Below are positions 1 through 12,263 of a DNA stretch of 64,000 nt, in pieces (positions within the stretch are counted from its first letter, which is position 1; every line of letters starts with the position of its first letter). This DNA is from Limnanthes douglasii subsp. nivea (Eukaryota > Streptophyta > Magnoliopsida > Brassicales > Limnanthaceae). The notes beneath the pieces were generated by a model, which did no database searches, was not told the DNA's origin, and worked only from the letters and a program-made list of their open reading frames with translations. The stretch covers positions 80,150,273-80,214,272 of the forward strand of contig JAUPFV010000003.1 in assembly GCA_036936605.1 (NCBI GenBank), read 5' to 3'. A program made the position numbers and the translations under genes.

Positions 1-195
1 TTATACCCAGAGAAGGCATCCATGAAAGATAACAGCTTGTTCCCAGATGTGGAGTCCACCAGCTGATCAATTCGTGGGACTGGATATAGGTCTTTTGGGC
101 AAGTTGTATTGAGGTCTGTAAAATCAATGCACATATGCCACTTTCCATTGTTCTTCTTTACTAGAACCGGATTGGATGTCCATGATAAGTGCATT
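1..195 (-). pseudogene. Tat-lineage gypsy reverse transcriptase fragment
   Basis: On the minus strand this reads as the core of a Ty3/gypsy reverse transcriptase, with recognisable motifs CIDFTDLN, YPVPRIDQLVD and SFMDAFSGY. It aligns directly with the RT of the well-preserved Tat element at 43100-43295 of this window, at clearly lower identity, so it comes from an older relative. It runs off the left edge and the similarity stops near 195. It probably belongs to the same old element as the gag and LTR at 4483-6681, because strand, family and order fit; the roughly 1 kb between gag and RT is missing and Athila sequence lies there instead. Confidence 0.75.
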
Positions 196-383
196 TCATA
201 TCACTTATTACGCTTCCATTATTCTTAAAATCATCACCGGCTCTCAAGTATTCGCTGAGTTTTAACATGTTTATTAAAGTCGCTTGTGCCGCGGGTAAAT
301 TGTGACAATATTAATAAATTTGGGTTGAAATTGAAGAAACTGGAAAATTAATGTATTTAGGAAAATTTTGGAACAGTTGAAAA

Positions 384-525
384 GAAAAGAAAATATATTA
401 ATGCTAAAAATATATAACGAGTGATTTTCCAAAAGAAAATATATTAATGCTTAAAATATATTATGACAAGTGATTTTCCAAAAAAATATATATATTAATG
501 CTTGAAAAGTATATTACTCCCATAT
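384..525. repeat. Three-copy AT-rich tandem repeat, unit about 45 bp
   Basis: Three degenerate copies carry the shared words GATTTTCCAAAA, AAAATATATTAATGCT and AAAATATATTA. Copies differ by small indels and substitutions. No coding or regulatory role is evident. Confidence 0.65.
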
Positions 526-699
526 TAATGGACGTTGGGAGCACGGATATTAAGGAAACTCATTATGAGTTCTCTTTCCTATAAAAATTAGAGCAGGAAT
601 AAATTTAATTGGTCAATTATAATAAAAAGCTGCAGTTTGATAGAAAAGGCAATTGATTTCATTGGCTATCAAATTGAATATCATTTAATATTACATTGG

Positions 700-774
700 T
701 AATTGTGAATCGACAACTAATATGGAATTAATTTAGTCTCTTAAAACAACCTATAATAAGGAACGGAGGGAGTA
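700..774. mobile_element. Stowaway-like MITE terminus (one end)
   Basis: The stretch ends in GAACGGAGGGAG followed by TA, preceded by an AT-rich subterminal region. This is the typical right end of plant Tc1/mariner Stowaway MITEs (inverted CTCCCTCCGTTC next to a TA target). The opposite end is not clear: a CTCCC after TA lies near 516, about 260 bp upstream, a plausible size, but it lacks the rest of the terminal repeat. Confidence 0.45.
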
Positions 775-923
775 ATGTTGAAAAAAAAGGGAAAATATAT
801 TTTCTAAGATATTGTTTAAAATATTAAATTAAGAAGAAAATATTAAAGCGAAGCATAAAATGAAATTAATGCTGAATTAAGAAAAGAATATTAGATTAAT
901 CCGAATATTTTATTGTTTAAAAT

Positions 924-1020
924 ATTATTTTATTTAACATAAATATTTACGTTATGTAATTTAATTGTTTATATTATTTTATTTAACATAAATATTTACG
1001 TTACGTAATTTAATTGTTTT
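924..1020. repeat. Two-copy direct repeat, about 50 bp
   Basis: Two adjacent, nearly identical copies contain TTATTTAACATAAATATTTA followed by CGTTAtGTAATTTAATTG in the first and CGTTAcGTAATTTAATTG in the second. It lies inside the LTR-like non-coding region. Confidence 0.7.
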
Positions 1021-1181
1021 TAGTGTTTCGGCAGAATATCTATATAAAGAGACAGACGTAAAAGAGAAAGAGGTGTGCCGTTTGGTTTCTTGTCTTTCGG
1101 CAAAATACAAATATAAAAAAAATAGAAAAAAGAAAGAAGAAAAAGTCGATCTATTACTCTATTACGATAGACTCGAAAAGC

Positions 1182-1221
1182 AAAGCCAACTGGTGTAAGC
1201 AAAAGCCAACTGGTGTAAGCA
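1182..1221. repeat. Two-copy 20-bp tandem repeat
   Basis: The 20-bp unit AAAGCCAACTGGTGTAAGCA occurs twice in perfect tandem, flanked on both sides by AGACTCGAAAAGCAAAGC. It resembles the short tandem duplications often found in LTRs. Confidence 0.75.
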
Positions 1222-2331
1222 AAATGTGTCAGACTCGAAAAGCAAAGCAGATGTTTTTTTAATTTATTTTTCTTTTCTTTACTTCTTTTCATTCTGTTTC
1301 ATGGTTGAAAACTGGTCATTTACGTTAGGCTTTTTAATAGAGTTGTAAGTATAATTTACATACAAAGATCATACATCTGCGTTGCAGAGATGAACCAAAA
1401 TATCTATTATTAATTAATTAATGGGAATTAAAGTTTAGTATCTATTTTTATACAGAGTATAACACTTACTAATATATAAAAATAAGCGATTTTTTATGGT
1501 TTAATATTTTCTAAACTCTTCTTCGTTTATTTTTATTTTTATTTTTATTCACTTTTGCATTCATGATGATTTGTTCGATTATGAACTAATCGTTGTCATG
1601 GAACCTTAGCGGATTTGTTTGAATAATATTTAGGATTTATTGCTTAATTAATTTGTGAGATACGTTTATCGGTTACCTAGTATGATTGTGCTTAATTTTA
1701 GATGCGTCGCGAACATCTAGTTTGTTAATCTTTAATGAATGCGAAAGTGGATTTAAGGATTTAGAACTTGTCATGCTAGCATAGGTTCTTGAATGATTCA
1801 TATTGTGATTGTTCATGATTCGTAATATGTCATTAACCATATCATATTACCCTATGTAATCGAAATAGGTAACTTGTGCTTAAAACCAATTGTACCTCAA
1901 TTCATATAGACATATAGGATTGTCATGCATGCGGTGTCTGCTTAACTGCTATCTCTTTCGTGGTTGTTTAAGTGGTTTGGTTTACGTGTACTGAAAGGTA
2001 GCGTATTCTGATTTTGTGTTATCTGATTAGTAATCGTAGTTATCTTACATATTGATTAAGTATATCAATATTCTAAGTAAAATAAACAATGAAGTTAGGG
2101 TTCCATGTTTTCTCTCACATAAGTAAAACTCATTAGATATTCTTGTTACTTGATTTGTTTAGTTACATCCATACTTTATTACAGTTCAAGCATTAGTTTA
2201 ATAATCATACGTTGTTGCATAAGTGAATTCTTGTCTTATACACCTAGTCTTCGTGGGAACGATCTTTCTTACTTATTACTTGCTACGATTTGACCGCGTA
2301 TACTTGCGTGAGAAAAGGACTAACAAGCTTT

Positions 2332-2349
2332 TGGCGCCGTTGCCGGGGA
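2332..2349 (+). promoter_or_regulatory. Athila primer binding site (tRNA-Asp)
   Basis: TGGCGCCGTTGCCGGGGA is complementary to the 3' end of plant tRNA-Asp including CCA, the primer typical of Athila-group elements. It defines the border between the 5' LTR (ending near 2325) and the internal region, and places the element on the plus strand. Confidence 0.88.
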
Positions 2350-2469
2350 CTCGGTGTTATTTGACAGTTTTATTGCTTATCAGCAGGGGTCGTTATAAAA
2401 CTACTGACTTGATTCGGTTACTTGCTTTTCGAGTGTTTCTTGTGCTTCAGGTACTTGAGCGTGTATACA

Positions 2470-4483
2470 ATGGGAGATCTAGCTCCAAAAGCACTCATGG
2501 AGTACTCTCAACCAAAGATCATGGATATTCAGTCTAGCATCGTCAGACCCAATATCGCTGCGAATAATTTTGAGATTAAACCCAGCACTATTCAGATGAT
2601 GCAGAATTCTTGTCAGTTTGGGGGAGCTTCATCTGAGGATCTTAATATGCATATTATGACCTTCCTTGAAATCTGTGATACTTTCAAGTTCAACGGTGTT
2701 TCAGATGATGCCATAAGATTGAGACTCTTCCCATTTTCTCTAAGGGACAAAGCTAAGAGCTGGTTACACTCTTTACCAGCAGGCTCGATCACTACTTGGG
2801 ATATACTAGCACATAAATTTCTCTCAAAATTCTTTCCTATGGCAAGAACAGCCGCGTTGAGGAATGCTATTACTCAGTTTTCTCAGTCATATGGTGAATC
2901 TTTAAGTGAAGCTTGGAAGCGTTACAAGGAGATGCTCAGAAAATGTCCTCATCATGGGATGCCTGATTGGTTAGTAATAAATTGCTTCTACAATGGGTTG
3001 GGTGCACAAACAAGGCCCATGGTCGATGCTGCATCTGGGGGAGCCTTATTAACGAAAATATATGAGGAGGCTCATGAGCTCCTTGAGATGATGGCTGCTA
3101 ATGAATTCCAGAACCCTTCTCAGAGACAGTCACAACATAAAGTAGCTGGTATTCTTAACGTAGACACTGCCACTGCTTTAGCAGCTCAGCTTGAAGCTCT
3201 AAACATGAAGGTAGATTCTTTGACTAAACTAGGGGTACAACAGGTAGCTAGTGTGTGCGAGATTTGTGCTGGAGGGCATGACACTCAAAAATGCCCAATC
3301 TCTACTGAGTCAGTGCAATTTGTGAGTAACTTTCAGAGGCAGAATCAACAACCAATCTCAAACACATATCACCCAAGCAACAGAAATCATCCGAACTTCA
3401 GTTGGAGCAATAATCAACAAGGTAATCAACATTATGGTGCTAAGCCATACGCTCCTCCTGGATTTCAGCAACAAGGGCAGCAGCATCAATCTCAACAGTA
3501 TGCCCCAAGACAACCTCAGAATCAATATCCTGACCCTTCTCAACATTCTGTGAGAGACTCTGAATTCGAACAGATGAAGTTTATGATTAAAAGTCTGATG
3601 GTATCTCACAAGACCTTGGAAAATCAGATTGGGCAGATGGTCAGTAACATGATTGTTAGACCTCAGGGAGTTCTTCCTAGCGACACAGAACATAATCCAG
3701 GTAAACGGGACGACAAAGAGCAATGCCAAGCTATCACCTTGCGATCAGGAAAGGTTGCTGAGAACCCCACAGTTGAACAAGAGGCGGATTCTTCTCAAAA
3801 TCAGCCCTCATCTGAGGTTAATTCTGGTCAAGATCAGCCACCTAAAAAGCCATCTCAGTCAGTTGTTGAGCCTACGATCTACCCTCCTCCACCTTTTCCT
3901 CAAAGGTTACAGAAACAGAAGCTAGATGCTCAGTTTGGGAGATTTTTGGAGGTATTCAAGAAGCTACACATCAACATACCTTTTGCTGAAGCATTAGAGC
4001 AAATGCCTAGTTATGCCAAGTTCATGAAGGGAATTATTTCGAAAAATCTAAAGCTTGGTGATTTTGAGACAGTGGCGCTGACTGAGGAATGCAGTGCGAT
4101 CTTACAACAAAAATTGCCTCCCAAACTTAAAGATCCAGGAAGCTTCACCATTCCTTGTTCAATCGGCAATTTAACTTTCAGCAAATGTTTATGTGATTTG
4201 GGAGCGAGCATCAATCTGATGCCCCTATCTGTGTTTGAGAAACTTTGGCTACCTGAGCCAAAACTGACTAATATCTCTTTACAACTGGCTGATCGTTCTA
4301 TCACATATCCTCGTGGTATCGTAGGAGATGTCTTAGTAAAGGTAGACAAGCTCATCTTTCCTGCTGACTTCGTTATCTTGGATTTCGAAGAGGACAAAAA
4401 CATCCCCATAATCATGGGAATGCCATTCTTGGCTACGGGCAAAACTTTGATTGATGTCCAAAAAGGGGAGCTCACTATGAGTG
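2470..4483 (+). pseudogene. Athila-type gag-protease polyprotein, 3' truncated
   Basis: This is an open gag-protease reading frame of a Ty3/gypsy Athila element. The frame is open from 2422, but I prefer the ATG at 2470 (MGDLAPKALM). Numbered from 2422, it shows a Retrotrans_gag domain at about residues 75-200 (WLHSLPAGSITTWD, FLSKFFP), a zinc knuckle CEICAGGHDTQKC near residue 280, a Gln-rich stretch at 310-380, and an aspartic protease with the Athila-type DLGASIN signature near residue 592. Homology stops near 4483; the last 20 or so codons of the frame (to 4551) are antisense Tat DNA. No Athila RT, RNase H, integrase or 3' LTR follows, so the element lost its pol. The uninterrupted frame suggests moderate age. 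Confidence 0.88.
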
Positions 4484-6231
4484 TGAACATGGCTTTTTCT
4501 CGAAGAAGCGGTTGGTGCAGTCATAGTGTCTCCCCCAAATATTGTAACTGACTCAAAAAATTTGATGAGTTCGGACACCATTTTGCAGTGTTCTGTGATA
4601 ACACCCACCTTATTCCGGGTTGGATCAGGATCCAAATACTCTGAATTTACATCAAACCTTTCAATTATCACCATAGCCTCATCCGGAGCCGATGTCCGTG
4701 CATTGGTCAGGCTAGTCTGATGGGCATTATTAAGCCTATTTCCACTTCTTATTTTAACATATGCCCCCAATTTCCCTCTTTCAATAAAATTCTATACTTC
4801 TTGTTTTAACGCGATGCAATCTTCAGTCGTATGTCCAGTATCCCGATGATACTGACAAAAACTATTATTTCGACTTTCCTTAGGAGACTGTAATGCAGCC
4901 AGCTTTCTGAAATGCACTTCATCTTTCGTTTTATCATATATGGTGGCCACATTTTCTTTTAGTTCAGCAAACCACTCCGGTTGAACCCAAGGTCCTCGCT
5001 TATTTCTAGATTGCTGGCTTTAAGCTGGTGCAGGTGGGTGGGATTGAGCCTTGGCCCTATTTTGACCCTGTCCGGCTTCCTTGGTCTTGTACCCGGACTG
5101 ATTCTGGTTTTGATTTGGCGCAGCTGGAGTATATCTCACCTGCTGGTGCATCCTAGTTTTCTTTGTTTCATCCACATTAATCTGTTTGCCGACCTGATTC
5201 AGTAAACCTCCCCATGTCATAGCCTTTTTCCTAGTTACTGAATCAGCCAAATTGCCAGGATTAAACCCTGCCTCAGAGAAGCTATCGCCACCTGTTCAAA
5301 ACAGTCAGCTAACCCATTTTTGGTGTTTACAAATCGACTTATGTACTCTTTCAAAGATTCATTTGGTTCTTGGGTACAGTGGATAATAGTGTCTCAATTG
5401 CCCTTTACTTCTTTACTTCTAACGAACTTCCTTCGAAAGGCTACCCAAAAAGTATCAAAATTTCTGATGCAGCCATGTGGCAAACTATTGTACCACTTCA
5501 GAGCACTCCCCGTAAAAGACTGGGAGAACGCTCGACAAAGTAACTTATCATCATCGTCAAAATTCATCATGAAATTTTTGAATTGCTCCAGATGGTTATC
5601 CGGATCTTTACTCCCATCATATTTTTCCATCTTTGTGTTGTCAAACCTCTTAGGAAGGTTTCCGGACAGTATCTTGGAGGACAATAGAGATTGTCTCCAA
5701 TTCCGGCCACGACTAAACATAGTATCTTCATTGGGAGTTGCAAAGATACCTGGTTCATCATGAAAGGAGAATGGATCCATCAACAATTGGTCTACATGTC
5801 TCCGGCCACGACTGTGGCTATGAGACGACCCTTTACTCAAGTGCCTCTTCATCCTTCCATGCCTGTCCCTTTATTTGAATATTTCTGGATGACAGGGATT
5901 TTTTAGCTCCGTCTTCGCTCGATGAGCTACTAGAAGACTCTGAGTCTGAATCTGAACTCTCCACTAGTTTAGACCGGTGAGACTTTTTTGAGCTAGCATG
6001 AGTTTTCTTAGTACTCACATGGGTTTTTGATGGCTCATGCTCTCTTGGGTTGTCAGTGTGATGAACTGCTGACACTTTTGATTTCTCTTTCATACCCATT
6101 TCTGCCCTTTTAACAGCCCTCAAAGCCTCTATCTCCACTTTTAATCTATCACGCTCCTCTATTGTATATTCATCGTGTTCTCCCACCACTTCTGCCAAAG
6201 CTGGTGAGATTTTCTGCCCGTCCGGATTCAT
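4483..6231 (-). pseudogene. Old Tat-lineage gag remnant
   Basis: Read on the minus strand from 6231 down, this parallels the 780-residue gag-protease of the Tat element at 43669-46011: start MNPDGQKISPALAEVVGEHD, a Ser-rich stretch, the gag core (FTGSALKWYNSLPHGC, then MTWGGLLNQVGKQIN) and the region just before the protease. It is broken by several frameshifts and stops, so it survives as four overlapping ORF pieces. It ends at 4483, where it meets Athila gag head to head, and lacks its protease. Its primer site and LTR follow at 6283-6681. Confidence 0.88.
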
Positions 6232-6282
6232 CCGAACTGGTTTTTCTTAATGGTTTCGAATGCTAGATTCAGGTACCTTCTC

Positions 6283-6300
6283 CTCCCACGATGGTCGCCA
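6283..6300 (-). promoter_or_regulatory. Tat primer binding site (tRNA-Arg type)
   Basis: On the minus strand this is TGGCGACCATCGTGGGAG, three bases (ATT on the plus strand) from the LTR end. It matches the primer site of the young Tat element at 46064-46081 except at two positions. The complement fits the 3' end of a plant tRNA-Arg, as expected for Tat/Ogre-type elements. Confidence 0.7.
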
Positions 6301-6303
6301 ATT

Positions 6304-6681
6304 TGGTGAGGATTATTTTTTATAGAAGTTAATTTGGTCAGGTGTTTTGTGATGTTTCAAGTGTATTTTATATCAAGGTGTTTAGTAGAGTGAGATTTTA
6401 GCTGTCTGGTTGTATTTAATGTTCATTACCCTCATTTAATGAAAGTGGTGGGATATATATACCCTTAATTGTGGGCCTCATAGGTTTTCGGGTCAAAGTC
6501 ATGAAACCGGGTCGAATTTAAAAATCCATTAGTATATTAAGCAGGTTAGTAATTAGCTTAGTCATAAAGTGATTAGTTTTTGATACTTTAGTCCTGTTCG
6601 GATGGTTCAGTGGGTGGTTTTATTTTCGAATTTCTCCTGTCCGGTTTCTACAGTGAGTGGTGAGAAAATCCGAACTCATCA
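6304..6681 (-). repeat. 5' LTR of the old Tat element
   Basis: The sequence begins TGGTGAGGAT and ends CGAACTCATCA, the same termini as the 471-bp LTRs at 36039 and 46085. It shares the words CGGGTCAAAG, ACCGGGTC and TACTTTAGTC with them but is shorter (378 bp) and well diverged. A TATA-like ATATATAT lies near 6453-6460. The copia gag resumes immediately after 6681, so this marks an insertion into copia. The matching 3' LTR would lie left of the window. Confidence 0.85.
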
Positions 6682-6687
6682 AATATA

Positions 6688-9600
6688 ACTTTAGTTGGAT
6701 CCTCTATTACTGTGGATGATTTTGTGTCTCAGGTTTTGACTTGTTTGGATACTGAGTATACACATATAATTGTTCATTTAGCTAACAAAGAAGTAAATAA
6801 CTGGTTGGATCTTCAAGCTACTCTCTTAAAGTTTGAGAGTAGACTTGATCAACTTAGAAAGTTACAAGTATCTATGACCAATCTGAATCTCACCTCATTA
6901 AACAAGTTGGATCCAAGATGATCTATCAACATTAACTATAACAATAGGATAAGGAATCAGAATATATGGCAAGGCAAAGGATTTAAAGGAAGGAACTCTA
7001 ACAACTATCCTAATAACTTAATGGTTAAAGGTACTTTCAGAGGCAGTTGAGGTAGGTCTAACAATAAAAAAACCTACTTGGATTTGTGGTAAATATGGAC
7101 ACAGTGGTGCTTACTGCTATTTTAGGGGCGATCATAACGTAATGGGATAAATTCGTAATGACCATCACAACAATTATCAGGGTAAGAATGTTCTTATGGT
7201 TTCACATGACCCTGAATATAGTGAAAACAATTGTTCCTAGACAGTGGTACTAGCCACCATGTCACCAACTCATCAAAAATGATGACTCGTAGAACATAGT
7301 ACACATGTAACAAGTCTATAACAGTAGGTAATGGTAATAAACTGAGTATGAAATAGTTAGGCAATTTAATTATACCAACCAAAACAAGTAGACATATAAA
7401 CCTAAATAATGTTATACATGTACCAGAGATCAATAAAACATTTTGTATATTTATCAACGAACCCTTCATAATGATGTTTTTCTTGAGTTTCATAGCTTTG
7501 GGTTTTATTAAGGACAAGGCAGCAGGGAGGACCCTACTCACATAGAGAGTTGAGAATGGATTGGACAAACTGGAGGAACAATCTACTTCCAGTCCTCCTG
7601 AAGTTTATTAGTTTTCAAACTATTATTTCTAATGGTCAAATATTTCCAATTAGTTTAGATTCCCTAAAGAAAGGGTGGCACACGATATTCGGTCATCATT
7701 CCAGTAAAGTCTTATACATCGTGCTAAAGAATTGTAATATTCTTTTTTGTCTGTTAATTAAAAATTATTTTCTGATGATTGCTTGTTGAGAAAATCACAT
7801 TTACTTCCATATCCTAACTATTCCTCCCATTCAGTTAATGTGTTAGAACTAATTCACTCAAATCTACGGGGATCCCTCCAGCTAGTCCCAATCAGGCTAC
7901 AAATATTATATTTGTTTTCTAGATAATCACATAAGGTACGTTTGGTTGTATCCTTAAAAAAACAAGAATAACATTTTAAATGTGTTTAAGGAATTTAAAA
8001 TATTAGTTGAAAATAAATTTGATAGAAAAATTAGAAAGTATCAGCCTGATTAGCGGGGGGTGATTTTTTGGCCCTTTGTGCCAATAGCTAAAGAATCAGG
8101 TATACAACTTAGGAAATCATGACCTTACACTTCTGCTTAAAATGGAAGAGTATAAAGAAATCACATGCATTTGTTTTAGAATGGTTTCACTCTTTTAGTT
8201 CAGTCTAATCTACCTTATAAGTTTTGGCATGAGGATTTTCAAACCGTTGTTTATCTAATCAATATATTACCTTCACTGTTCTACAAGATTAGTCACATTT
8301 TGAGAAATATTTTGGTCGCAAACCTAATTATGTATGTCTAGGATTGTATGAGGCTAATAAGTATCAATTGCATTTTATTAAATGCAATTTTTTTGGGTAT
8401 ACTCATGTTCATAAATACTATAAATGTTGTAGCACTTGTAGAAGACTCCATGTCTCAAGAATCTTATATTTAATAAAGAAACACTTTGTTGTTTTTTGGG
8501 GTTTCTTAAGTTCAAACGTGTTTGAAACAACTCCTAAGCCTTTTGGTTTTCTACATTTCCTGGTGAAAGTTTATATGATAGTTCTCCTCGTTTGGAGGAT
8601 GCATTCTCTAACTCTCTCTCTAGGCACCCTAATGACTCTATTTAACATATTTCACCTACAACAGCCACCACACAACATTTTATCAAATAGCAATCAAAGA
8701 TCTTCACAACCAGTATAAGTAAATCATATATTTACACAAACTAAAACCACCACCAAATTCACATAAAAATATCTCAAACAACAATCATAATGTCAAACAA
8801 CCAATACAAGAAACGTTTATGTATGCACAGACAAACATCAGGCCTTCGTTAGTAATTAATCTACCATTGGATAACCTAAGTCACCGCACCCAAATACACC
8901 TATTCGATAACAGTCATCCTATGACAACTAGAGCCAAAGTAGGTATCTCTAAACCTAAAGTTGTGTACTCGGGTATTAACACTCTTCTTGTTGTTCTAGA
9001 TAAGGAACCTACTAGGTTTTCTAAGGTTGTACTTGATTCTAATTGGGCTCAAGCAATGAATACTGAGTATGATGGTCTCATAGCCAACCATATTTGGTCA
9101 TTGGTTCCCTATACTACTGATATGAGTTTAGTGGGATGCAATTGGGTGTATAACCTAAAATACAACTCTCATGGTTCTGTTCAACGTCATAAAGCATGAC
9201 TTGTTGCTATGGGATTCCATCAGACTCATGGAATTGATTTTACTGAGACTTTTAGTCTAGGAATGAAAGCCCCTATAATCAGTCTTGTTCTAACTCTAGC
9301 TGTTTCTAAAGGTTGGGATCTCAGACAATTGGACATTAACAATGCCTTCTTGAATGGTGTTTCTTAAGGAACATGTCTTTATGGTATAACCTGAAGGGTT
9401 TGTGGTTGTTAAGAATCATTCTCATGTGTACCGTTTATACAAAGCTCTAGATAGTTTAAAGCAGGCTCCTCGTACTTGGTACTCTAAACTAAAGGACACG
9501 CAACTACTATATGGGTTTCAGAATTCTAGAGCAGATTTTGCAATATTATTGCTTGTAAGTAAGTACGTCTGTGTTATATTATTGGTTTATGCTGACGATA

Positions 9601-10236
9601 TTATATTTACTAACAATGTACCCTCATATTTTTACGTGTTCATTCAGAAGCTCAACTCTGAGTTTTCTCTCAAAGACATGAAATGTCTTAGACTATTCTT
9701 AGACATTAAAGACTATAAGGATGACACTAGATGTATTTATACATTAAAGAGTTACTAGATAGAAAGCCCTCTCTACCACAAATCATTGCTCCACTTTGGT
9801 GCGTGAAATCCCTTTCATATCTCATTATGATGGTGAAAATCTCATGTGTCCTACAAGACATAGAAGTATGTTAGGGTCTTTACACTACCTTCTCCATACT
9901 CGTGCTGATATTACTTTTGTAGTAAACAAAATAAGTCAATTTCAGCAATTCCCTATGAACATACACTTACAATTTATAAAGAGGACAATATGTTACTTAT
10001 ATGATACAACACATTTGGGTTTTCACATCAAACCCAACGATGATATTCAACTCACTAGGTTTAGTGACGTTGATTAGACTGCCTCATTGGATGATCGACA
10101 GTCAGTAGGAGGCTATTGTGTCTTTTGGTGAATCTTTAGTCTTCAGGTCCTCCATGGTCAAGTTTTGCTTTACGATCCAATACAAAGTCTCAATACCACT
10201 CTTTGGTTAGCCTTTCCTCTGAACTGATCTGGTTAG
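6688..10236 (+). pseudogene. Old Ty1/copia polyprotein remnant
   Basis: A heavily broken plus-strand copia polyprotein of the same family as the element at 14285-18244. In order: the gag C-terminal half (from DDFVSQVLTCLDTEYTHI), a zinc knuckle near 7080-7125 (ICGKYGHSGAYCYF), protease near 7225-7280 (DSGTSHHVTNSS), GAG-pre-integrase and integrase pieces (7300-8400), a linker, then RT (QAPRTWYSKLKD; LLVYADDIIFTNN at about 9585) and RNase H (MLGSLHYLLHTRADITFVVN; then an S-rich CVFW region) to 10236. Many stops and frameshifts separate the pieces. The gag N-terminus is absent, because the Tat LTR end at 6681 directly abuts it. The copia 3' LTR is also missing. Confidence 0.85.
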
Positions 10237-10253
10237 ATCAATACTAATTTAGT

Positions 10254-11152
10254 TAAAACTGAGTCTTCTAGGCGGCATTGACGATCTAAACAAAGAGTGG
10301 ATGCAATACATGCAGTGGAACAAGCGGTCAAATTCGGACTGAAATGAGTGATAGAGTAGAGGGGGTTAACCTATCACATCTCATTAGACGTGTCCCCGTC
10401 CGTAAATCATGCACTGGAAAAACCAAAAGGATCAAACACCGCCGACATATGATTATCAGTTGTAAACTTTCTTACTGATACCATTTTTGAAAATAATTTT
10501 AGGTGTATGTAAGACATGATGATTGAGTGATAAAGGTGGGTTATAAGAAGGTAAAGAAGTATGATCGTAACCAATAACCAAAATTGATTGACCACTACCA
10601 ACATTAACACCATTATTATTGTTCATACTAATATAGGATACGAGATTACCTTATGAGGACGTCATATAAGAAGTTACCTCGGTGTCCATAACCAGTTAGG
10701 ATAATGTTGTTACAAAGACATAGTATGTATAGCCGATTCTATATCCTCCGGAGTCCACTAAAAGGCTGTATATGCTTGCTATTTTTTTAATGGGGCATGC
10801 AGCCCAAGATTCCGAGTTTTCGCAATCCAGTAGGCTTGCCCTAAGATTTCATCGGGTATGGGTATGGGGGTACGGTGCAGAGTGGTTGCATCCAAGGCCA
10901 CCAAGGAGGCATCGCCCAAGACAGATCACCTGCTGAATTTTGACCACCTCCACGGTAGCCTGCACTTCCAATACATCCATGACCCTCAGCCTGAGTCTAA
11001 CCTGAACCACCACCTGATTGTCTGCGATTTTAATGTTTGTTGTTGTTATGGTTCTTGGACTATTTGCCGCGTTCTTGACCCTGACTTGGAGGATAACGAT
11101 CAGCTCTATCATCTGATTCATAAGTAGCCACAATCATTGTATCATCACCCCC
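10254..11152 (-). repeat. Copy A of a 0.9-kb copia duplication
   Basis: It aligns base for base with copy B at 11364-12263, with substitutions and only a few indels, offset by about 1,110 bp. It carries the gag C-terminus and GAG-pre-integrase region of the minus-strand copia. Confidence 0.88.
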
Positions 11153-11363
11153 ATTTATCCAAGAAAAATACATAATATCGATGTTCCAAAGAACTCAAAT
11201 GTGGAGAAGTCCAAAGATCACTATGAAGAATATCAAAAGGCATACAAGGAGTAAAGGTTGAGGGAACAAATAGGTAACTTTATATGTTTCCAAAGAACAC
11301 ACAATTGACAAGTAGTAGACTTAAGTGAACTATTAGAATCAATTTATTTTGCCAAAGAATAGC

Positions 11364-12263
11364 TAAAACTGAGTCTCCTGGGCGACGTAGACGGTTTAAA
11401 CAAAGAGTGGATGCAATGCATGAAGTGGAACAAGCGACCAATGTCGAACTGAAATGAGTGATAGAGTAGAGGAGGTTGTACTATCACATCTTATTAGACA
11501 TGTCCCCGTCCGTAAATCATGCACATAAAAACCAAAAGGATCAAACACCACCGACATATAATTATCAGTTGTAAACTTTCTAACTGATACCATTTTTTAA
11601 ATAATTTTAGATGTATGCAAGACATGATGATTGAGTGACAAAGGTGGGTTATGAGAAGGTAAAAAAGTATGATAGTAACCAAGAATCATAATTGACTGAC
11701 CACTACCAACAGTAACACCATTATTATTGCTCATGCTAATATAAGATACGAGATTACCTTATGAGGACGTCATATAAGAAGTTGCACTGGTGTTTATATA
11801 CTAGTTAGGATGATGTTGTTACAAAGAGATAGTGTGTATAGCCGATTCTATATCCTCTGGAGTCCATTGAAAGGATGTATATGCTTGCTATTTTTGTTAA
11901 TGGTGTAGGCAGCCCAAGATTTCGGGTTGTCGCAATCCAGTAGGCCTGCTCTAAGATTGCATCGGGTATGGGTAGGGGTTACGGTGCAGGGTGGTTGCAT
12001 CCAAGGCCACCAAGGAGGCATCACCCAAGACGAATCACCTGCTAAATTTCGACCACCTCCACGGTAGCCTTCACGTCCAATATATCCATGATCCTCAGCC
12101 TGAGTCTAACCCGAACCACTACTGGATTTCCTGCGATTTCAAGGTTTGTTGTTGTTACGATTCTTGGACTATTTGGCGCGTCCTTGACCCTGACTTGGAG
12201 GACAATGATCAGGTCTATCACCTGATTCATGAGTAGCCACAATCATCAAATCATCACCCCAGT
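11364..12263 (-). repeat. Copy B of a 0.9-kb copia duplication
   Basis: Second copy of the gag-C/pre-integrase segment. Between the copies lies about 210 bp of integrase-encoding DNA, so the duplicated unit is about 1.1 kb and copy A is its truncated repeat. Unequal recombination or template switching during reverse transcription would produce this. Confidence 0.88.

Larger units (their letters stand above)
196..2325 (+). repeat. Non-coding region holding the Athila 5' LTR
   Basis: No gene is visible. The right end at 2325 (TAACA) sits six bases before a tRNA-Asp primer site, so the stretch upstream should be the 5' LTR of the Athila-type element whose gag follows. Athila LTRs are usually 1.2-1.8 kb, so the LTR start should lie between about 300 and 1100. 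I could not fix it, because no second LTR copy is present for comparison. The region is very AT-rich and contains short tandem repeats and a Stowaway-like end, listed separately. Confidence 0.5.

Noticed and set aside
1020..1292. 90-codon minus-strand frame
   Set aside because: Lies in LTR-like DNA, overlaps a 20-bp tandem repeat and is low-complexity Lys/Phe/Leu; no homology recognised.
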